Part shown: one piece after another, positions 8,325 through 16,922 of the stretch | How positions within the stretch are numbered: the stretch's first letter is position 1 | How the letters are laid out: the number at the start of each line of letters is the position of its first letter | NCBI RefSeq assembly: GCF_024198255.1 | Contig: NZ_JAJVKW010000002.1 | Span: 434,001 to 498,000 of the forward strand | DNA: 64,000 nt | Direction of reading: 5' to 3' | DNA from: Myxococcus guangdongensis | Lineage (GTDB): Bacteria; Myxococcota; Myxococcia; Myxococcales; Myxococcaceae | Notes under the pieces: model-generated | Told to the model about the DNA's origin: nothing | The model's input: only the letters and a program-made list of their open reading frames with translations | Database searches by the model: none | Position numbers and translations under genes: made by a program

Positions 8325-9170
8325 CTACTCGACTTCGGGCCCCGCTTCTTCCCAGCCGGCGGCCGAGGGGGCCTCGCCCGGGTGGTAGCCCTCACCGTAG
8401 CCGCCGCCGTAGCGGTGGGTGCGCTGGGTGAACAGGCCCATCTGTCGGGCCATCGTCGCGCCCGTGCCCAGCACCAGCGCGAGCAGCACCGCGTACGTCA
8501 GCGGGCGGCTGGGTCGGGACAGCCACGCCCACCGGCGCTCACGGCGACGCTGGAAACCCGGGGCGACCACGTACTCGTTCCACGCCGCGTCCCGAGCGCG
8601 CTTCGCGTCCGCGCTCCGCCCGTCCTTCGCCAGGGCCCGCGCGAGCAGGTAGCGGCCCTCCACCGAGCCCAGCCGCGTCGCGCAGAAGCGCTCCAGCGCC
8701 TCGATGGCGCCCTTCACCTCGCCGCGCTTGAGCCGGAAGCGGCCTCGCTCCAGGTCGATGGCGCCCTGGCGGTAGCCGGCGTCCAGCTTCGCCGCCTCGT
8801 CCAGGAGCAGCTCGCCGCGCTGCGCGTCGCCCGCGCCCAGGTACGCGACGCCGAGCAGGTACAGGGTGTCCACGTCCTCGTCACCCGCCTCCAGGTTGGG
8901 CTTGAGGATGTCCACGGCCTCCGCATAGCGCTTCTGCTCCACGCGGATGTCCGCCAGCTCGTGGCGCGCGCGGCGCTCATGGGGGTTGGTGAGGATGGTC
9001 CCCGCGAGGTACCCGGCGCGCTGGAAGCGCTTCACCATGCGCACGGGGCTGGGCAACAGCCGCCACGTGAAGCGGTCCGCCACGAAGATGAAGACGATGA
9101 CCAGGCCCAGCGACAACAGCGGGCTGCCCGTCAGCAGCGTCAGGAACATCCACAACAGCCACTTGCTCAT
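8325..9170 (-). CDS. Membrane protein with tetratricopeptide repeats
   Basis: 281 residues. N-terminal hydrophobic segments (about 1-34) are followed by a soluble stretch with three to four TPR-like helix pairs (ARHELADIRVEQKRYAEAVDIL, TLYLLGVAYLGAGDAQRGELLL and a third at about 165-190). A second transmembrane helix follows near 225-245 and then a Gly/Tyr-rich tail. A GAGGAG ribosome site lies close to the ATG at 9170. It follows hemW on the same strand with a 33-base gap and could be co-transcribed. TPR proteins of this form scaffold complexes at the membrane; the partner is unknown. Confidence 0.68.
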   Translation of the reverse strand: MSKWLLWMFLTLLTGSPLLSLGLVIVFIFVADRFTWRLLPSPVRMVKRFQRAGYLAGTILTNPHERRARHELADIRVEQKRYAEAVDILKPNLEAGDEDVDTLYLLGVAYLGAGDAQRGELLLDEAAKLDAGYRQGAIDLERGRFRLKRGEVKGAIEALERFCATRLGSVEGRYLLARALAKDGRSADAKRARDAAWNEYVVAPGFQRRRERRWAWLSRPSRPLTYAVLLALVLGTGATMARQMGLFTQRTHRYGGGYGEGYHPGEAPSAAGWEEAGPEVE

Positions 9171-9203
9171 ACGCTCCTCGAAATCCCTCGCGCGCTGGCT
9201 CGA

Positions 9204-10409
9204 CTACAAGAGCCGCGCGCAGACGGCGCTGTGCACGTCCGCGCCCTTCTCCGTCAAGGCCAGTCGCCCGTTCGTCAGCGTCGCGAAGCCGTGCTCCACC
9301 AGCCGCGCCACCTCCGCCCGTCGGGGCCCCACCGGCTGGCCATATCGCTCACACACCGCCTCCCAGTCCACGCCCGACACCAGCCGCAGCCCCATCGCCA
9401 GCCGCTCCGCGAACAGCTCCTCGGCCCCCAGCGCCTCGCGGCTGTCCTCGGGCAGCCGCCCCGCCTCCACCTGGGACAGGTACTTCTCCGGGCTGCGCAG
9501 GTTGACGTAGCGCGAGGGCTCGGGCGTCAGCAGCATCCCCGTGGCGCCCACGCCCAGCGCCAGGTACTCGCCGCCCGTCCAGTACAGCGCGTTGTGCCGG
9601 GAGCTGAAGCCCTCACGCGCGTGGTTGGAGACCTCGTAGCGGGTGAGGCCCGCGGCGCCGTACACCTGGCGCACCGTGGCGGCCATCGTCACCACGTCGT
9701 CGTCCGAGGGCAGCTCCAGCTCGCCGCGCTTGAGCTGCTTGGACAAGGGCGTGTCCACCGCCAGCACCTCGCGCTCCACCGTCAGCGCGTACGTGGACAG
9801 GTGCTCGGGCTGGAGCGCCACCGCGCGGCGCGCGTCCTGCTCCACCTCGGCCACCGTCTGGCCGTGCACGCCATAGATGAAGTCCATGGACACCACCGGG
9901 AAGCGCGCGCGCCTCGCCAGCTCCACCGCGCGCTCCACCTGCTCCGCGTCGTGCGCGCGGCCCAGCGCCTTGAGTGTCCGGGGCTCGAAGGACTGGACGC
10001 CCAGGGACAGCCGATTCACGCCCGCGGCCCGGTAGCCCTCGAAGCGCTCCGCGTCCGCGCGCTCCGGGTTGCCCTCCAGCGACACCTCCGCGCCGGGCGA
10101 CACCTTCAGCCTCGCGGCGATGCCCTCCAGCACGCGCGAGACGTAGCGCGGATGCCAGAGTGACGGAGTACCACCGCCCAGGAAGATGGACTCCAAAGGC
10201 TTGTCGCGCAGCTCGGGCGAGGCGGCGAGGCGCGCGTCGAGCTCCGTCAGCACCGCGTTCGCGTAGCGCTCCTCGGGCACCTGGCGCGCCACGGCCACGG
10301 CGAAGTCGCAGTACGGGCACTTCGCGAGGCAGTAGGGGAAGTGCAGGTACAGCCCGAAGCGGGCCGCCGGCATCCCCGTGAGCAGGTCCACTGGCGCGTC
10401 GAACGGCAT
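9204..10409 (-). CDS. hemW: Radical SAM haem chaperone HemW-like protein
   Basis: 401 residues. Radical SAM motif CxxxCxxC at C27, C31 and C34 in FPYCLAKCPYCDF, with the Phe after the last Cys and Asp that separates HemW from the coproporphyrinogen oxidase HemN (which has CxC). IFLGGGTPS (about 85-93), SLGVQSF and a C-terminal helical domain (FGLGLRLVSGVD-like block, here LAMGLRLVSGVD) are typical. The length agrees with HemW (about 380-400). The protein binds a 4Fe-4S cluster and SAM and is thought to insert haem into respiratory proteins. The ATG at 10409 is preferred to a TTG at 10418 because an AGAGG lies ten bases upstream of it. The gene follows the coiled-coil protein gene with a 13-base gap. 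Confidence 0.88.
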   Translation of the reverse strand: MPFDAPVDLLTGMPAARFGLYLHFPYCLAKCPYCDFAVAVARQVPEERYANAVLTELDARLAASPELRDKPLESIFLGGGTPSLWHPRYVSRVLEGIAARLKVSPGAEVSLEGNPERADAERFEGYRAAGVNRLSLGVQSFEPRTLKALGRAHDAEQVERAVELARRARFPVVSMDFIYGVHGQTVAEVEQDARRAVALQPEHLSTYALTVEREVLAVDTPLSKQLKRGELELPSDDDVVTMAATVRQVYGAAGLTRYEVSNHAREGFSSRHNALYWTGGEYLALGVGATGMLLTPEPSRYVNLRSPEKYLSQVEAGRLPEDSREALGAEELFAERLAMGLRLVSGVDWEAVCERYGQPVGPRRAEVARLVEHGFATLTNGRLALTEKGADVHSAVCARLL

Positions 10410-10422
10410 GAGGGGCAAACCT

Positions 10423-12912
10423 CTACTTCCGGCCCTTCAATTGCGCTTCCAGTTTGGCGATCTTCGCCTTGTAGCCGGCCGCCGCCTCGAGCGCCGTCTC
10501 GGCCGCCACCAGCTTGCGCTTGAGGTTGGCCGCGTCCGTCTTGAGGCCCTCCCGCTCGGCCTCCCAGTCGGCGGGCACAGCGCCCGTCGCCGCGGCCTGT
10601 GGCGCCTGGGCCAGCTTCTGCTCCAGCGCCTCGCGGGCCTGCTGCTCGGCGCGCAGCTTCGTCTCGGCCGCGGACAGCGCCGCCTTCGCCTCCTCCAGCT
10701 TCTTCTCGGACGCGGCGCGCGCCTGGGTGGACTCCTGCGCCTTGCCCGCCTGCGAGGACTCCGCGCGAGCGAGCCGGGCCTCTGCGTCCTCGAGCTTCGA
10801 GGCCAGCTCCACCCGCGTCGCCTCCACGTCCTGGAGCCTCGAGGCCAGCTCCAGCCGCGCGACCTCCACGTCCTTGAGGCGGGTCTCCGCCGCCTGGGCC
10901 GCCGCCTCCTCCTTCTGCTTGCCGGCCTGCGCGCTCTGGGCCGCCTGGGTCGCGCGGGCCGCGTCGTTCTTGGCCGCCTCCAGCGCGCCCTCCAGCATCT
11001 TCAGCCGCTGCTGGAGCCGCTCCGCCTTGTCCGCCTCGGCGCGCGCGGCCTCCAGCTCCTCGCGCAGCTCCACGAGCTGGGCCTCGGCGCCGCCCTGCCC
11101 CTCCGCCAAGGCGTCCGCGCGGGCTTCCACTTCCGCCGCGTGCACCTGCGCGTCGGAGCGCTCCGCCTCCGCAGCCTCGCGGCGCACGCGCTCCAGCGAC
11201 ACCTCTTCCTTCGCCTGCGCGAGCGCGCCCTGCACCCGGACGAGCTCCGCCTCGCGCTGCCCGGAGGCCGTCTCCAGCATGGTCACCCGCGCGGCCAGCC
11301 CCACGCGCTCGGCGTCCGTGGTGGCGGTCTTCATCTCCGCCGCGGCGAGCTGCTTCTTGAGCTCGTCACGCTCGACGTGCGCGGCGTCCAGCGCCGCGGA
11401 CACCTCGCCCACCTTCGCCTCGGCCAGCTGCGCCGCCTCGCCCAGCGCCGCCGCGTCCGCCTCCATGCGGTCGCGCAGCGAGACCTGCTCGACCTCCAGC
11501 GCCTCCAGCGCCTCCTTGAGCGCCGCGGCCTCGCCCTCCGCCACCTGCGCCCGCTCACCGGCCTGCGCGAGCCCCTCTTCCAGGGCCTGGGTGCGCTCCG
11601 TCGCGCGCGCGGCCTCGGTCTCCAGCCGCGCGTTCAGCCGGGCCACCTCGGCGGCGCGGCCCTCCAGCGCCTGCCGCAGCACGGGCAGCTCGGAGGCCTC
11701 CGTGGTGCGCGCGGTGAGCGCCGCGCGCAGGCCCACGATTTCGGCGTCCTTCAGGGCCAGCGCCTTCTCCAGCTCGGAGATTTGCGCCTGCAGCGTGCGC
11801 AGCCCCTCCTCCACCACCGCGAGCTGACGGCGCGCCTGGTCGCGCTCCTCCTCCAGCGTGCGCGAGCGGCCCTGCGCCTCCTCCAGCGAGCTCTTGGACC
11901 AGTCGCTCTCGCTCTCCACCGCGGAGAGCGCGCCCTGCGCCTCGGCGAGCGCGGCCTCCAGCTGGCCCACGCGCAGACCGAACGAGTCGCGCTCGCCCGT
12001 CGCCGTCTCCAGCTCGCCGCCCAGCCGCTCCACGTCGGAGAGCACCTGCTGGTACTGCTCCTGGACGGCCTCCAGCGCGCCCTGCGCCTCGGACTTCTCC
12101 GCCGCCAGCTCCGCGACGCGGTCCTGGGCCAGCGACAGCGCCTCCTTGGCGCCCACCAGCTCCTCGGCCACCGCGCCCCGCGACTCGCGCTCGTCGTGGA
12201 GCTCCGCCGTCAGCCGGGGGACCTCCGACTCCACCTCCGCGAGCGCCCGCGACAGGTCCTTGCGGTCCGCCTCCACCGCGGACAGCTCCGCCTCCACCGT
12301 GGCGAGCTTCGCCTCGGCGTCCGTCGCGCGCTTCTCCGCGCCGGCCAGGGCCTCCGAGGTCTGCGCCAGCTTCGCCGGCGAGTCCTTCACCACGCCCAGC
12401 TGCGCCTTGGCCTCCGCGGCCTCCTTGCGCACCTGGGTGAGCGACTGCTTGAGACCGGTCACCTCCCCGTCGCGCTCGGCGTACAGGGTGCGCGCCCGGG
12501 CCAGGGTCTCCGTCTTCTGGCGGACGACGGCCCGGAAGTACTCGAGCTTCTCCTCCGGAGAAGCCCCCATGGGCATCCGGGGCTCGGCTGCTTCCTTGAA
12601 GGGATCATCCCCGGGCACCCGCACCGCCCGCGAAACGGGGGCGGGGGTGGTGGCGATGGGGGCGGGCGTGGTCGCGGGGGCCTTGGCCGCGCCCGTGCCC
12701 GCCGACGACAAAGCCGGGGACGCCGCCGGACGGCGTGGGGGCAGAGGGGGCGGAGCAGCGGGCGGTGGCGCCGAAGGCGGGGGCTTGGGCTGGGGCCTGG
12801 GGAGGGCAGTGGCGGTGGGGGCGGGGGGGGCCGCTTGGACGCCAGTGTCCTCCAGGTCCAGGCTGTCGCGCAGGTCCGCGAGCGGATCCACCTCTTCCGG
12901 AGGTGACGGCAT
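10423..12912 (-). CDS. Large coiled-coil protein with Pro-rich N-terminal linker
   Basis: 829 residues. Residues 1-25 are acidic, 26-95 form a Pro/Ala-rich linker, and from about 115 to the end the sequence is almost continuous heptad-like coiled coil rich in Ala, Glu, Leu, Arg and Gln, with no signal peptide or membrane helix. The repeated base pattern of the coiled coil gives long spurious open frames on the other strand. Such proteins form long rods that act as cytoskeletal or polar scaffolds in myxobacteria, but nothing in this one identifies a specific partner, and the position upstream of hemW gives no clear hint. The ATG at 12912 follows an open divergent region shared with the M16 protease gene. 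Confidence 0.75.
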   Translation of the reverse strand: MPSPPEEVDPLADLRDSLDLEDTGVQAAPPAPTATALPRPQPKPPPSAPPPAAPPPLPPRRPAASPALSSAGTGAAKAPATTPAPIATTPAPVSRAVRVPGDDPFKEAAEPRMPMGASPEEKLEYFRAVVRQKTETLARARTLYAERDGEVTGLKQSLTQVRKEAAEAKAQLGVVKDSPAKLAQTSEALAGAEKRATDAEAKLATVEAELSAVEADRKDLSRALAEVESEVPRLTAELHDERESRGAVAEELVGAKEALSLAQDRVAELAAEKSEAQGALEAVQEQYQQVLSDVERLGGELETATGERDSFGLRVGQLEAALAEAQGALSAVESESDWSKSSLEEAQGRSRTLEEERDQARRQLAVVEEGLRTLQAQISELEKALALKDAEIVGLRAALTARTTEASELPVLRQALEGRAAEVARLNARLETEAARATERTQALEEGLAQAGERAQVAEGEAAALKEALEALEVEQVSLRDRMEADAAALGEAAQLAEAKVGEVSAALDAAHVERDELKKQLAAAEMKTATTDAERVGLAARVTMLETASGQREAELVRVQGALAQAKEEVSLERVRREAAEAERSDAQVHAAEVEARADALAEGQGGAEAQLVELREELEAARAEADKAERLQQRLKMLEGALEAAKNDAARATQAAQSAQAGKQKEEAAAQAAETRLKDVEVARLELASRLQDVEATRVELASKLEDAEARLARAESSQAGKAQESTQARAASEKKLEEAKAALSAAETKLRAEQQAREALEQKLAQAPQAAATGAVPADWEAEREGLKTDAANLKRKLVAAETALEAAAGYKAKIAKLEAQLKGRK

Positions 12913-13107
12913 GGGCGCTCCCAGGTTACCGCCCGGCGGCGCGGCCTACCAGGGACGCGTGACGGGAAGGGTCGGTTCAGGCGACCGGACGCGGGGAGGC
13001 CCCACGGACCCCTCGACGCCAGGGCGCCTGGGCGTTAGCCAGTGAGGGAAACATCTCACCTCGCCTTGCCCTCCTGGGGGGCGAGTGCCAGCTTCGGACC
13101 CTTCCAT

Positions 13108-15708
13108 ATGGCCATCCGCTACGCGCTGCCCAACGGGCTCACTGTCGTCTTCGAGGAACAGCACGCCGCCAAGGTCGCGGCCTTCCAGGTCTGGGTGAAG
13201 GTCGGCAGCGCCGACGAGCGCCCGGACCAGGCGGGCCTGGCCCACCTCCACGAGCACATGCTCTTCAAGGGCACGGAGCGGCGCGGCCCCGGGGAAATCG
13301 CCCGGGACGTGGAGGCCCACGGCGGGGAGATCAACGCCTGGACGTCCTACGACCAGACGGTCTACCACATCGTCATCGCCAGCCAGTTCGCCCGGACGGG
13401 CCTGGACATCCTCGGGGACGCGGTGCGCCGCTCCGCCTTCGACGCCGAGGAGCTGGCGCGCGAAATCGAGGTCGTCTGCGAGGAGATCAAGCGCAGCCAG
13501 GACACGCCGTCCCGGCGGGCTTCGCGTGACTTGTTCTCCACGGCCTTCCAGCGCCACCCGTACCGGCTGCCGGTGCTGGGGACGGCGGAGAGCGTGCGCA
13601 GCTTCAGCCGCGAGAAGGTGCTGGAGTTCTACCACCGGTATTACACGCCGAAGAACATGGTGCTGTCCGTCTCGGGTGACTTGAGCGAGGCGGAGCTGCG
13701 CGGGTGGGTGGACGAGATTTTCGGCGGGGACTGGGGCCGTCCGTTCGAGGGGGAGGTGAAGCGCCCCGAGGAGCCCGCGCCCACGGCCCGCCGCGTGCTC
13801 TTGCGGCCGGACGAGGTCAAGGAGGCGTGGCTGCACCTGACGTTCCCGATTCCCGAGGCCGCGCACCCGGACACGCCCGCGCTGGACGTGCTGGCGATGA
13901 TGGTGGGCCAGGGGGAGGCGTCCCGGCTGACGCGCGAGGTGAAGCGCCGTCACAACCTGGTCAACGACATCCACGCCTTCGCGTACACGCCGCAGGACCC
14001 GGGCCTGTTCTCGGTGTCGATGACGCTGCAGCCCGGCCACTGCGAGCGCGCGCTGGAGGAGGCCGCCAAGGCGCTGGCCACCATGCGCGTGACGCCGGTG
14101 ACGGAGGACGAGCTGTCCACGACGAAGGCGCTGCTGGAGGCGGAGGCCGTCTACCAGCGCGAGACGGTGCAGGGTGTGGCGCGGAAGATGGGCTACTTCC
14201 AGTCCGGCATGGGCAGCCTGGAGGCGGAGGCGCGGTACTACGAGGCCGTGCGCTCGCTGACGCCCGAACAGGTTCGGCGGGCGGCGGAGAAGTACCTGCG
14301 GCTGGACAAGGCCATCGTCACGGCGCTGTTGCCGCACGGGACGGAGTTCACGGAGGCGCAGGTGAACGCGGTGCTGGACCGCGTGGAGAAGGGCCCCGTG
14401 GCGGCGCCGCCCGAGCGCAAGGCGCGCAAGGTGTCGGCGGGAGAGCCCACGTTGAAGCTGGGCGCGAAGGCGAAGGGTCCCAGCGACATCATCCAGGAGA
14501 CGCTGCCCTCGGGGGCGAAGCTGGTGGTGCGCGTGGAGCCGGCGGTGCCGCTGTTCGCGGTGCGCGCGGCGTTCCTGGGCGGATTGCGCTACGAGACGCC
14601 GGCGGACAACGGGCTGACGACGTTGCTGGCGCGCAGCCTCACGCGGGGCACGCCGACGCGGGACGCGGAGGAGATTTCGCAGCTCGCGGACATTTACGCG
14701 GGCAGCATCGGGGGCTTGAGCGGACGCAACTCGGTGAACCTGCGCGGGGAGTTCCTCTCGCGGCACTTCGAGGCGGCGTTCCGGTTGTTCGCGGACAGCG
14801 TGCTGCACCCCTCGTTCCCCGAGGTGGAGGTGGCGCGGGAGCGCTCGCTGATGCTCCAGGACATCCTCACGCGGGAGGACAAGCCGTCCGGGCTGGCGTT
14901 CGACCTGTTCAACCGGACGCTGTACCGCACGCACCCGTACCGGATGCCGACGCTGGGTGAGAAGGAGTCGGTGGAGGCGCTGGGGCCCGAGGCGCTCCGC
15001 GCGTACCACGAGCGGTACATGGACCCGTCGCAGATGGTGCTGACGGTGGTGGGTGACGTGAAGGTGGACGAGGTGCTCGCGCTGGCGAACGAGTACTTCG
15101 GCAAGTCGCGGGGCAAGGCCGCGCCGGCTCCGCGCATCCTGGAGGAGGCGGCGCTCGAGGGCTCGCGCGAGGAGAAGCGCGTGTTGGCCAAGGCGCAGTC
15201 GCACCTGGTGATGGGCTTCCGGGGCGTGCGCATCAACGACCCGGAGCGGCACGCGCTGGAGGCGCTGTCGGGCGTGTTGTCGGGTCAGGGCGGGCGGCTG
15301 TTCGTTGAGCTGCGCGACAAGCGGTCCATGGCGTACAGCGTGAGCAGCTTCGGCGTGGAGGGCATCGAGCCGGGCTACTTCGCGGCGTACATGGGGACGA
15401 GCCCCGAGAAGGTGGACGCGGCGCTGGAGGGCATCCGCGCGGAGCTGCGGCGGGTGCGCGACGAGCGGATTCCGGAGGAGGAGCTGGAGCGGGCGAAGCA
15501 GAACCTCATCGGCACGCATGAAATCGCGCTCCAGCGCAACGGCGCGCGGGCGGGGATGATGGCCATGGACACCCTGTACGGGCTGAACATGGACAACTTC
15601 CTGCACTACGCGGAGCACATCGCCGCGGTGACGTCGGAGCAGGTCCGGGACGTGGCGCGCAAGGTCATCGACTTCGACAAGAGCGTGCTCGCCGTCGTCG
15701 GTCCGTGA
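13108..15708 (+). CDS. M16 family zinc metallopeptidase, two-domain (pitrilysin/PqqL type)
   Basis: 866 residues from the ATG at 13108. The inverted zinc motif HxxEH is seen as HLHEH at residues 46-50, and the third ligand is probably E125 or E126 in VVCEEI, about 75 residues later as the family requires. The second half (from about 470) repeats the fold without HxxEH, as in single-chain M16 enzymes where two halves enclose the substrate. There is no signal peptide, so it is probably cytoplasmic unless a GTG at 13042 is used. That start would add 22 residues with no clear ribosome site. The enzyme probably degrades peptides. A perfect hairpin follows the stop. Confidence 0.86.
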   Translation: MAIRYALPNGLTVVFEEQHAAKVAAFQVWVKVGSADERPDQAGLAHLHEHMLFKGTERRGPGEIARDVEAHGGEINAWTSYDQTVYHIVIASQFARTGLDILGDAVRRSAFDAEELAREIEVVCEEIKRSQDTPSRRASRDLFSTAFQRHPYRLPVLGTAESVRSFSREKVLEFYHRYYTPKNMVLSVSGDLSEAELRGWVDEIFGGDWGRPFEGEVKRPEEPAPTARRVLLRPDEVKEAWLHLTFPIPEAAHPDTPALDVLAMMVGQGEASRLTREVKRRHNLVNDIHAFAYTPQDPGLFSVSMTLQPGHCERALEEAAKALATMRVTPVTEDELSTTKALLEAEAVYQRETVQGVARKMGYFQSGMGSLEAEARYYEAVRSLTPEQVRRAAEKYLRLDKAIVTALLPHGTEFTEAQVNAVLDRVEKGPVAAPPERKARKVSAGEPTLKLGAKAKGPSDIIQETLPSGAKLVVRVEPAVPLFAVRAAFLGGLRYETPADNGLTTLLARSLTRGTPTRDAEEISQLADIYAGSIGGLSGRNSVNLRGEFLSRHFEAAFRLFADSVLHPSFPEVEVARERSLMLQDILTREDKPSGLAFDLFNRTLYRTHPYRMPTLGEKESVEALGPEALRAYHERYMDPSQMVLTVVGDVKVDEVLALANEYFGKSRGKAAPAPRILEEAALEGSREEKRVLAKAQSHLVMGFRGVRINDPERHALEALSGVLSGQGGRLFVELRDKRSMAYSVSSFGVEGIEPGYFAAYMGTSPEKVDAALEGIRAELRRVRDERIPEEELERAKQNLIGTHEIALQRNGARAGMMAMDTLYGLNMDNFLHYAEHIAAVTSEQVRDVARKVIDFDKSVLAVVGP

Positions 15709-15717
15709 TGTCGGGTG

Positions 15718-15745
15718 GGCGAGCGCCTGGGTACGGGCGCTCGCC
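15718..15745. terminator. Terminator-like hairpin between converging genes
   Basis: A perfect 10-base inverted repeat, GGCGAGCGCC and GGCGCTCGCC, around an 8-base loop, ten bases after the protease stop and 24 bases from the stop of the opposing imm11-like gene. There is no T-run, which is common in high-GC genomes, so it may act in both directions or only as an RNA-end stabiliser. Confidence 0.65.
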
Positions 15746-15768
15746 TTCCATCGGACACCCGTCGAGCG

Positions 15769-16338
15769 CTACACCGGCGTGAGCTTCACGCCGGTCGCTT
15801 TCAGCTGCGCCAGTGCTCGTTGGATGTCCTCGGAGACGACGAGCGCGATGGACCATCCCCAGGTGCGGAACACCTTCGCATCCTCCACCTTGGCGGAGTC
15901 GATGCGCAGGCCGTAAACATCGCGATACTGGCCCAGCTTCTCCGGACGATGGTCGTCTTCGGTCCAGTAGAGCACCTCTTCCGTCGCGCCATCGTCGATG
16001 CAGCGAATGAGCTTCGTCGCCACGAGGATGAAGTACGCGTCGGGGCGCCCCTCGATATCCACAGGGACGAGTTGCACCTCGTCAGGTGCAAGCTCCTGAA
16101 AGAGGTTGGCCACGGTGACGTGGACCACTGGCGTGCTGAAACCCGCCAGCGAGAAGTCGAGCGCCCTGCCCGGCACTTCGATGGGAACGGAGAGCCGCCC
16201 GCGCACCGCCACCGGCCGCCCCTCCCTGAACATCCAGGGGTCATCCAGCTCACGCCCTCGAGACTCACGGGGATGCCCCAGGTCCCAGCGGCCCGGCACT
16301 GAGACATCGTCGGTCAATTGAAAGTACCGCTTCACCAT
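15769..16338 (-). CDS. Imm11-family (DUF1629-like) immunity-type protein, orphan
   Basis: 189 residues. The opening KRYFQLTDDVSVPGRWDLG, the DDPWMFREGRPV block and the later EVLYWTEDD and RTWGWSIALVVSE segments match the Imm11/DUF1629 family, which is expanded in myxobacteria. Members usually sit beside polymorphic toxins and neutralise them. Here no toxin-like gene adjoins it: neighbours are an M16 protease on the converging side and a small unknown gene divergently. It may therefore protect against toxins from other strains, or have lost its partner. The ATG at 16338 is preferred over the GTG one codon upstream. Confidence 0.72.
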   Translation of the reverse strand: MVKRYFQLTDDVSVPGRWDLGHPRESRGRELDDPWMFREGRPVAVRGRLSVPIEVPGRALDFSLAGFSTPVVHVTVANLFQELAPDEVQLVPVDIEGRPDAYFILVATKLIRCIDDGATEEVLYWTEDDHRPEKLGQYRDVYGLRIDSAKVEDAKVFRTWGWSIALVVSEDIQRALAQLKATGVKLTPV

Positions 16339-16460
16339 CACGTAGCCCCGGTCTCACTCGTGTCGCGTCAGCAGCTTGTTCAAACCCGAGCCTGGAGTGG
16401 AGACTTCCCTCGCTCACGGATTCAGACAAGCGCCCTCGAATGGGTCAAGGATGTGGAGCC

Positions 16461-16916
16461 ATGACGAGCCTGAGTCCACAGGGGAAGGTCGACCGCCTCT
16501 TGCGGGTTTTCGAGCGCACTGGAGGCGAGGGGCAGTGGACGCGCGCCTTCGAGCGATTCCCAGATGCCTTGCGAACGCGAATGCTGGAGCATGTCCCCAT
16601 CGCCTTGGACGAACGCCCAGTCCTGGCGCACTTCGAAAACGAGTCGCGATGGACACTGATAACGACAGACAAGGTCATCATCCATCGGGACGAACACACG
16701 CGCAGCCTCGCCTGGACGGAACTCGCCGACGCGACGGTCGATACGGGCTACGCGAGCGCGATGCTTGGCTCGCACCCGCGCGGAAAGTTGGCGCTGAGCC
16801 AGCTGACCCTCGTGTGTGTCAGCGGTGAACGCGTGGCGGTCGAGCTCGAAGCAGGACCGCCATTCATCGGCCTCTGGAATGTGCTCAAGACCGTGGGGAG
16901 CCTTCGACCAGGCTGA
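16461..16916 (+). CDS. Small conserved-looking protein, possibly PH-like fold; function unknown
   Basis: 151 residues from the ATG at 16461, which has a GGAG five bases upstream; the in-frame ATG at 16440 is less well placed. Residues about 60-140 alternate short beta-type segments (RWTLITTDKVIIHRDEHTRS, LAWTELADATVDT, LTLVCVSGERVAVEL) and end in a helix (GLWNVLKTV), reminiscent of bacterial PH-like domains. No catalytic motif is visible. The gene converges on the lipoprotein gene at 16923 with a gap of only six bases. I do not recognise the family. Confidence 0.55.
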   Translation: MTSLSPQGKVDRLLRVFERTGGEGQWTRAFERFPDALRTRMLEHVPIALDERPVLAHFENESRWTLITTDKVIIHRDEHTRSLAWTELADATVDTGYASAMLGSHPRGKLALSQLTLVCVSGERVAVELEAGPPFIGLWNVLKTVGSLRPG

Positions 16917-16922
16917 GTCGCG

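Noticed and set aside
10378..12906. 842-codon frame on the plus strand opposite the coiled-coil gene
   Set aside because: Composed of Leu/Arg/Gly-rich low-complexity sequence mirrored from the coiled coil; no domain.
12946..15618. Open frame of 890 codons on the minus strand opposite the M16 protease gene
   Set aside because: It lies wholly antisense to a clear protease with HLHEH and lacks any recognisable domain. It is a by-product of high-GC codon use.
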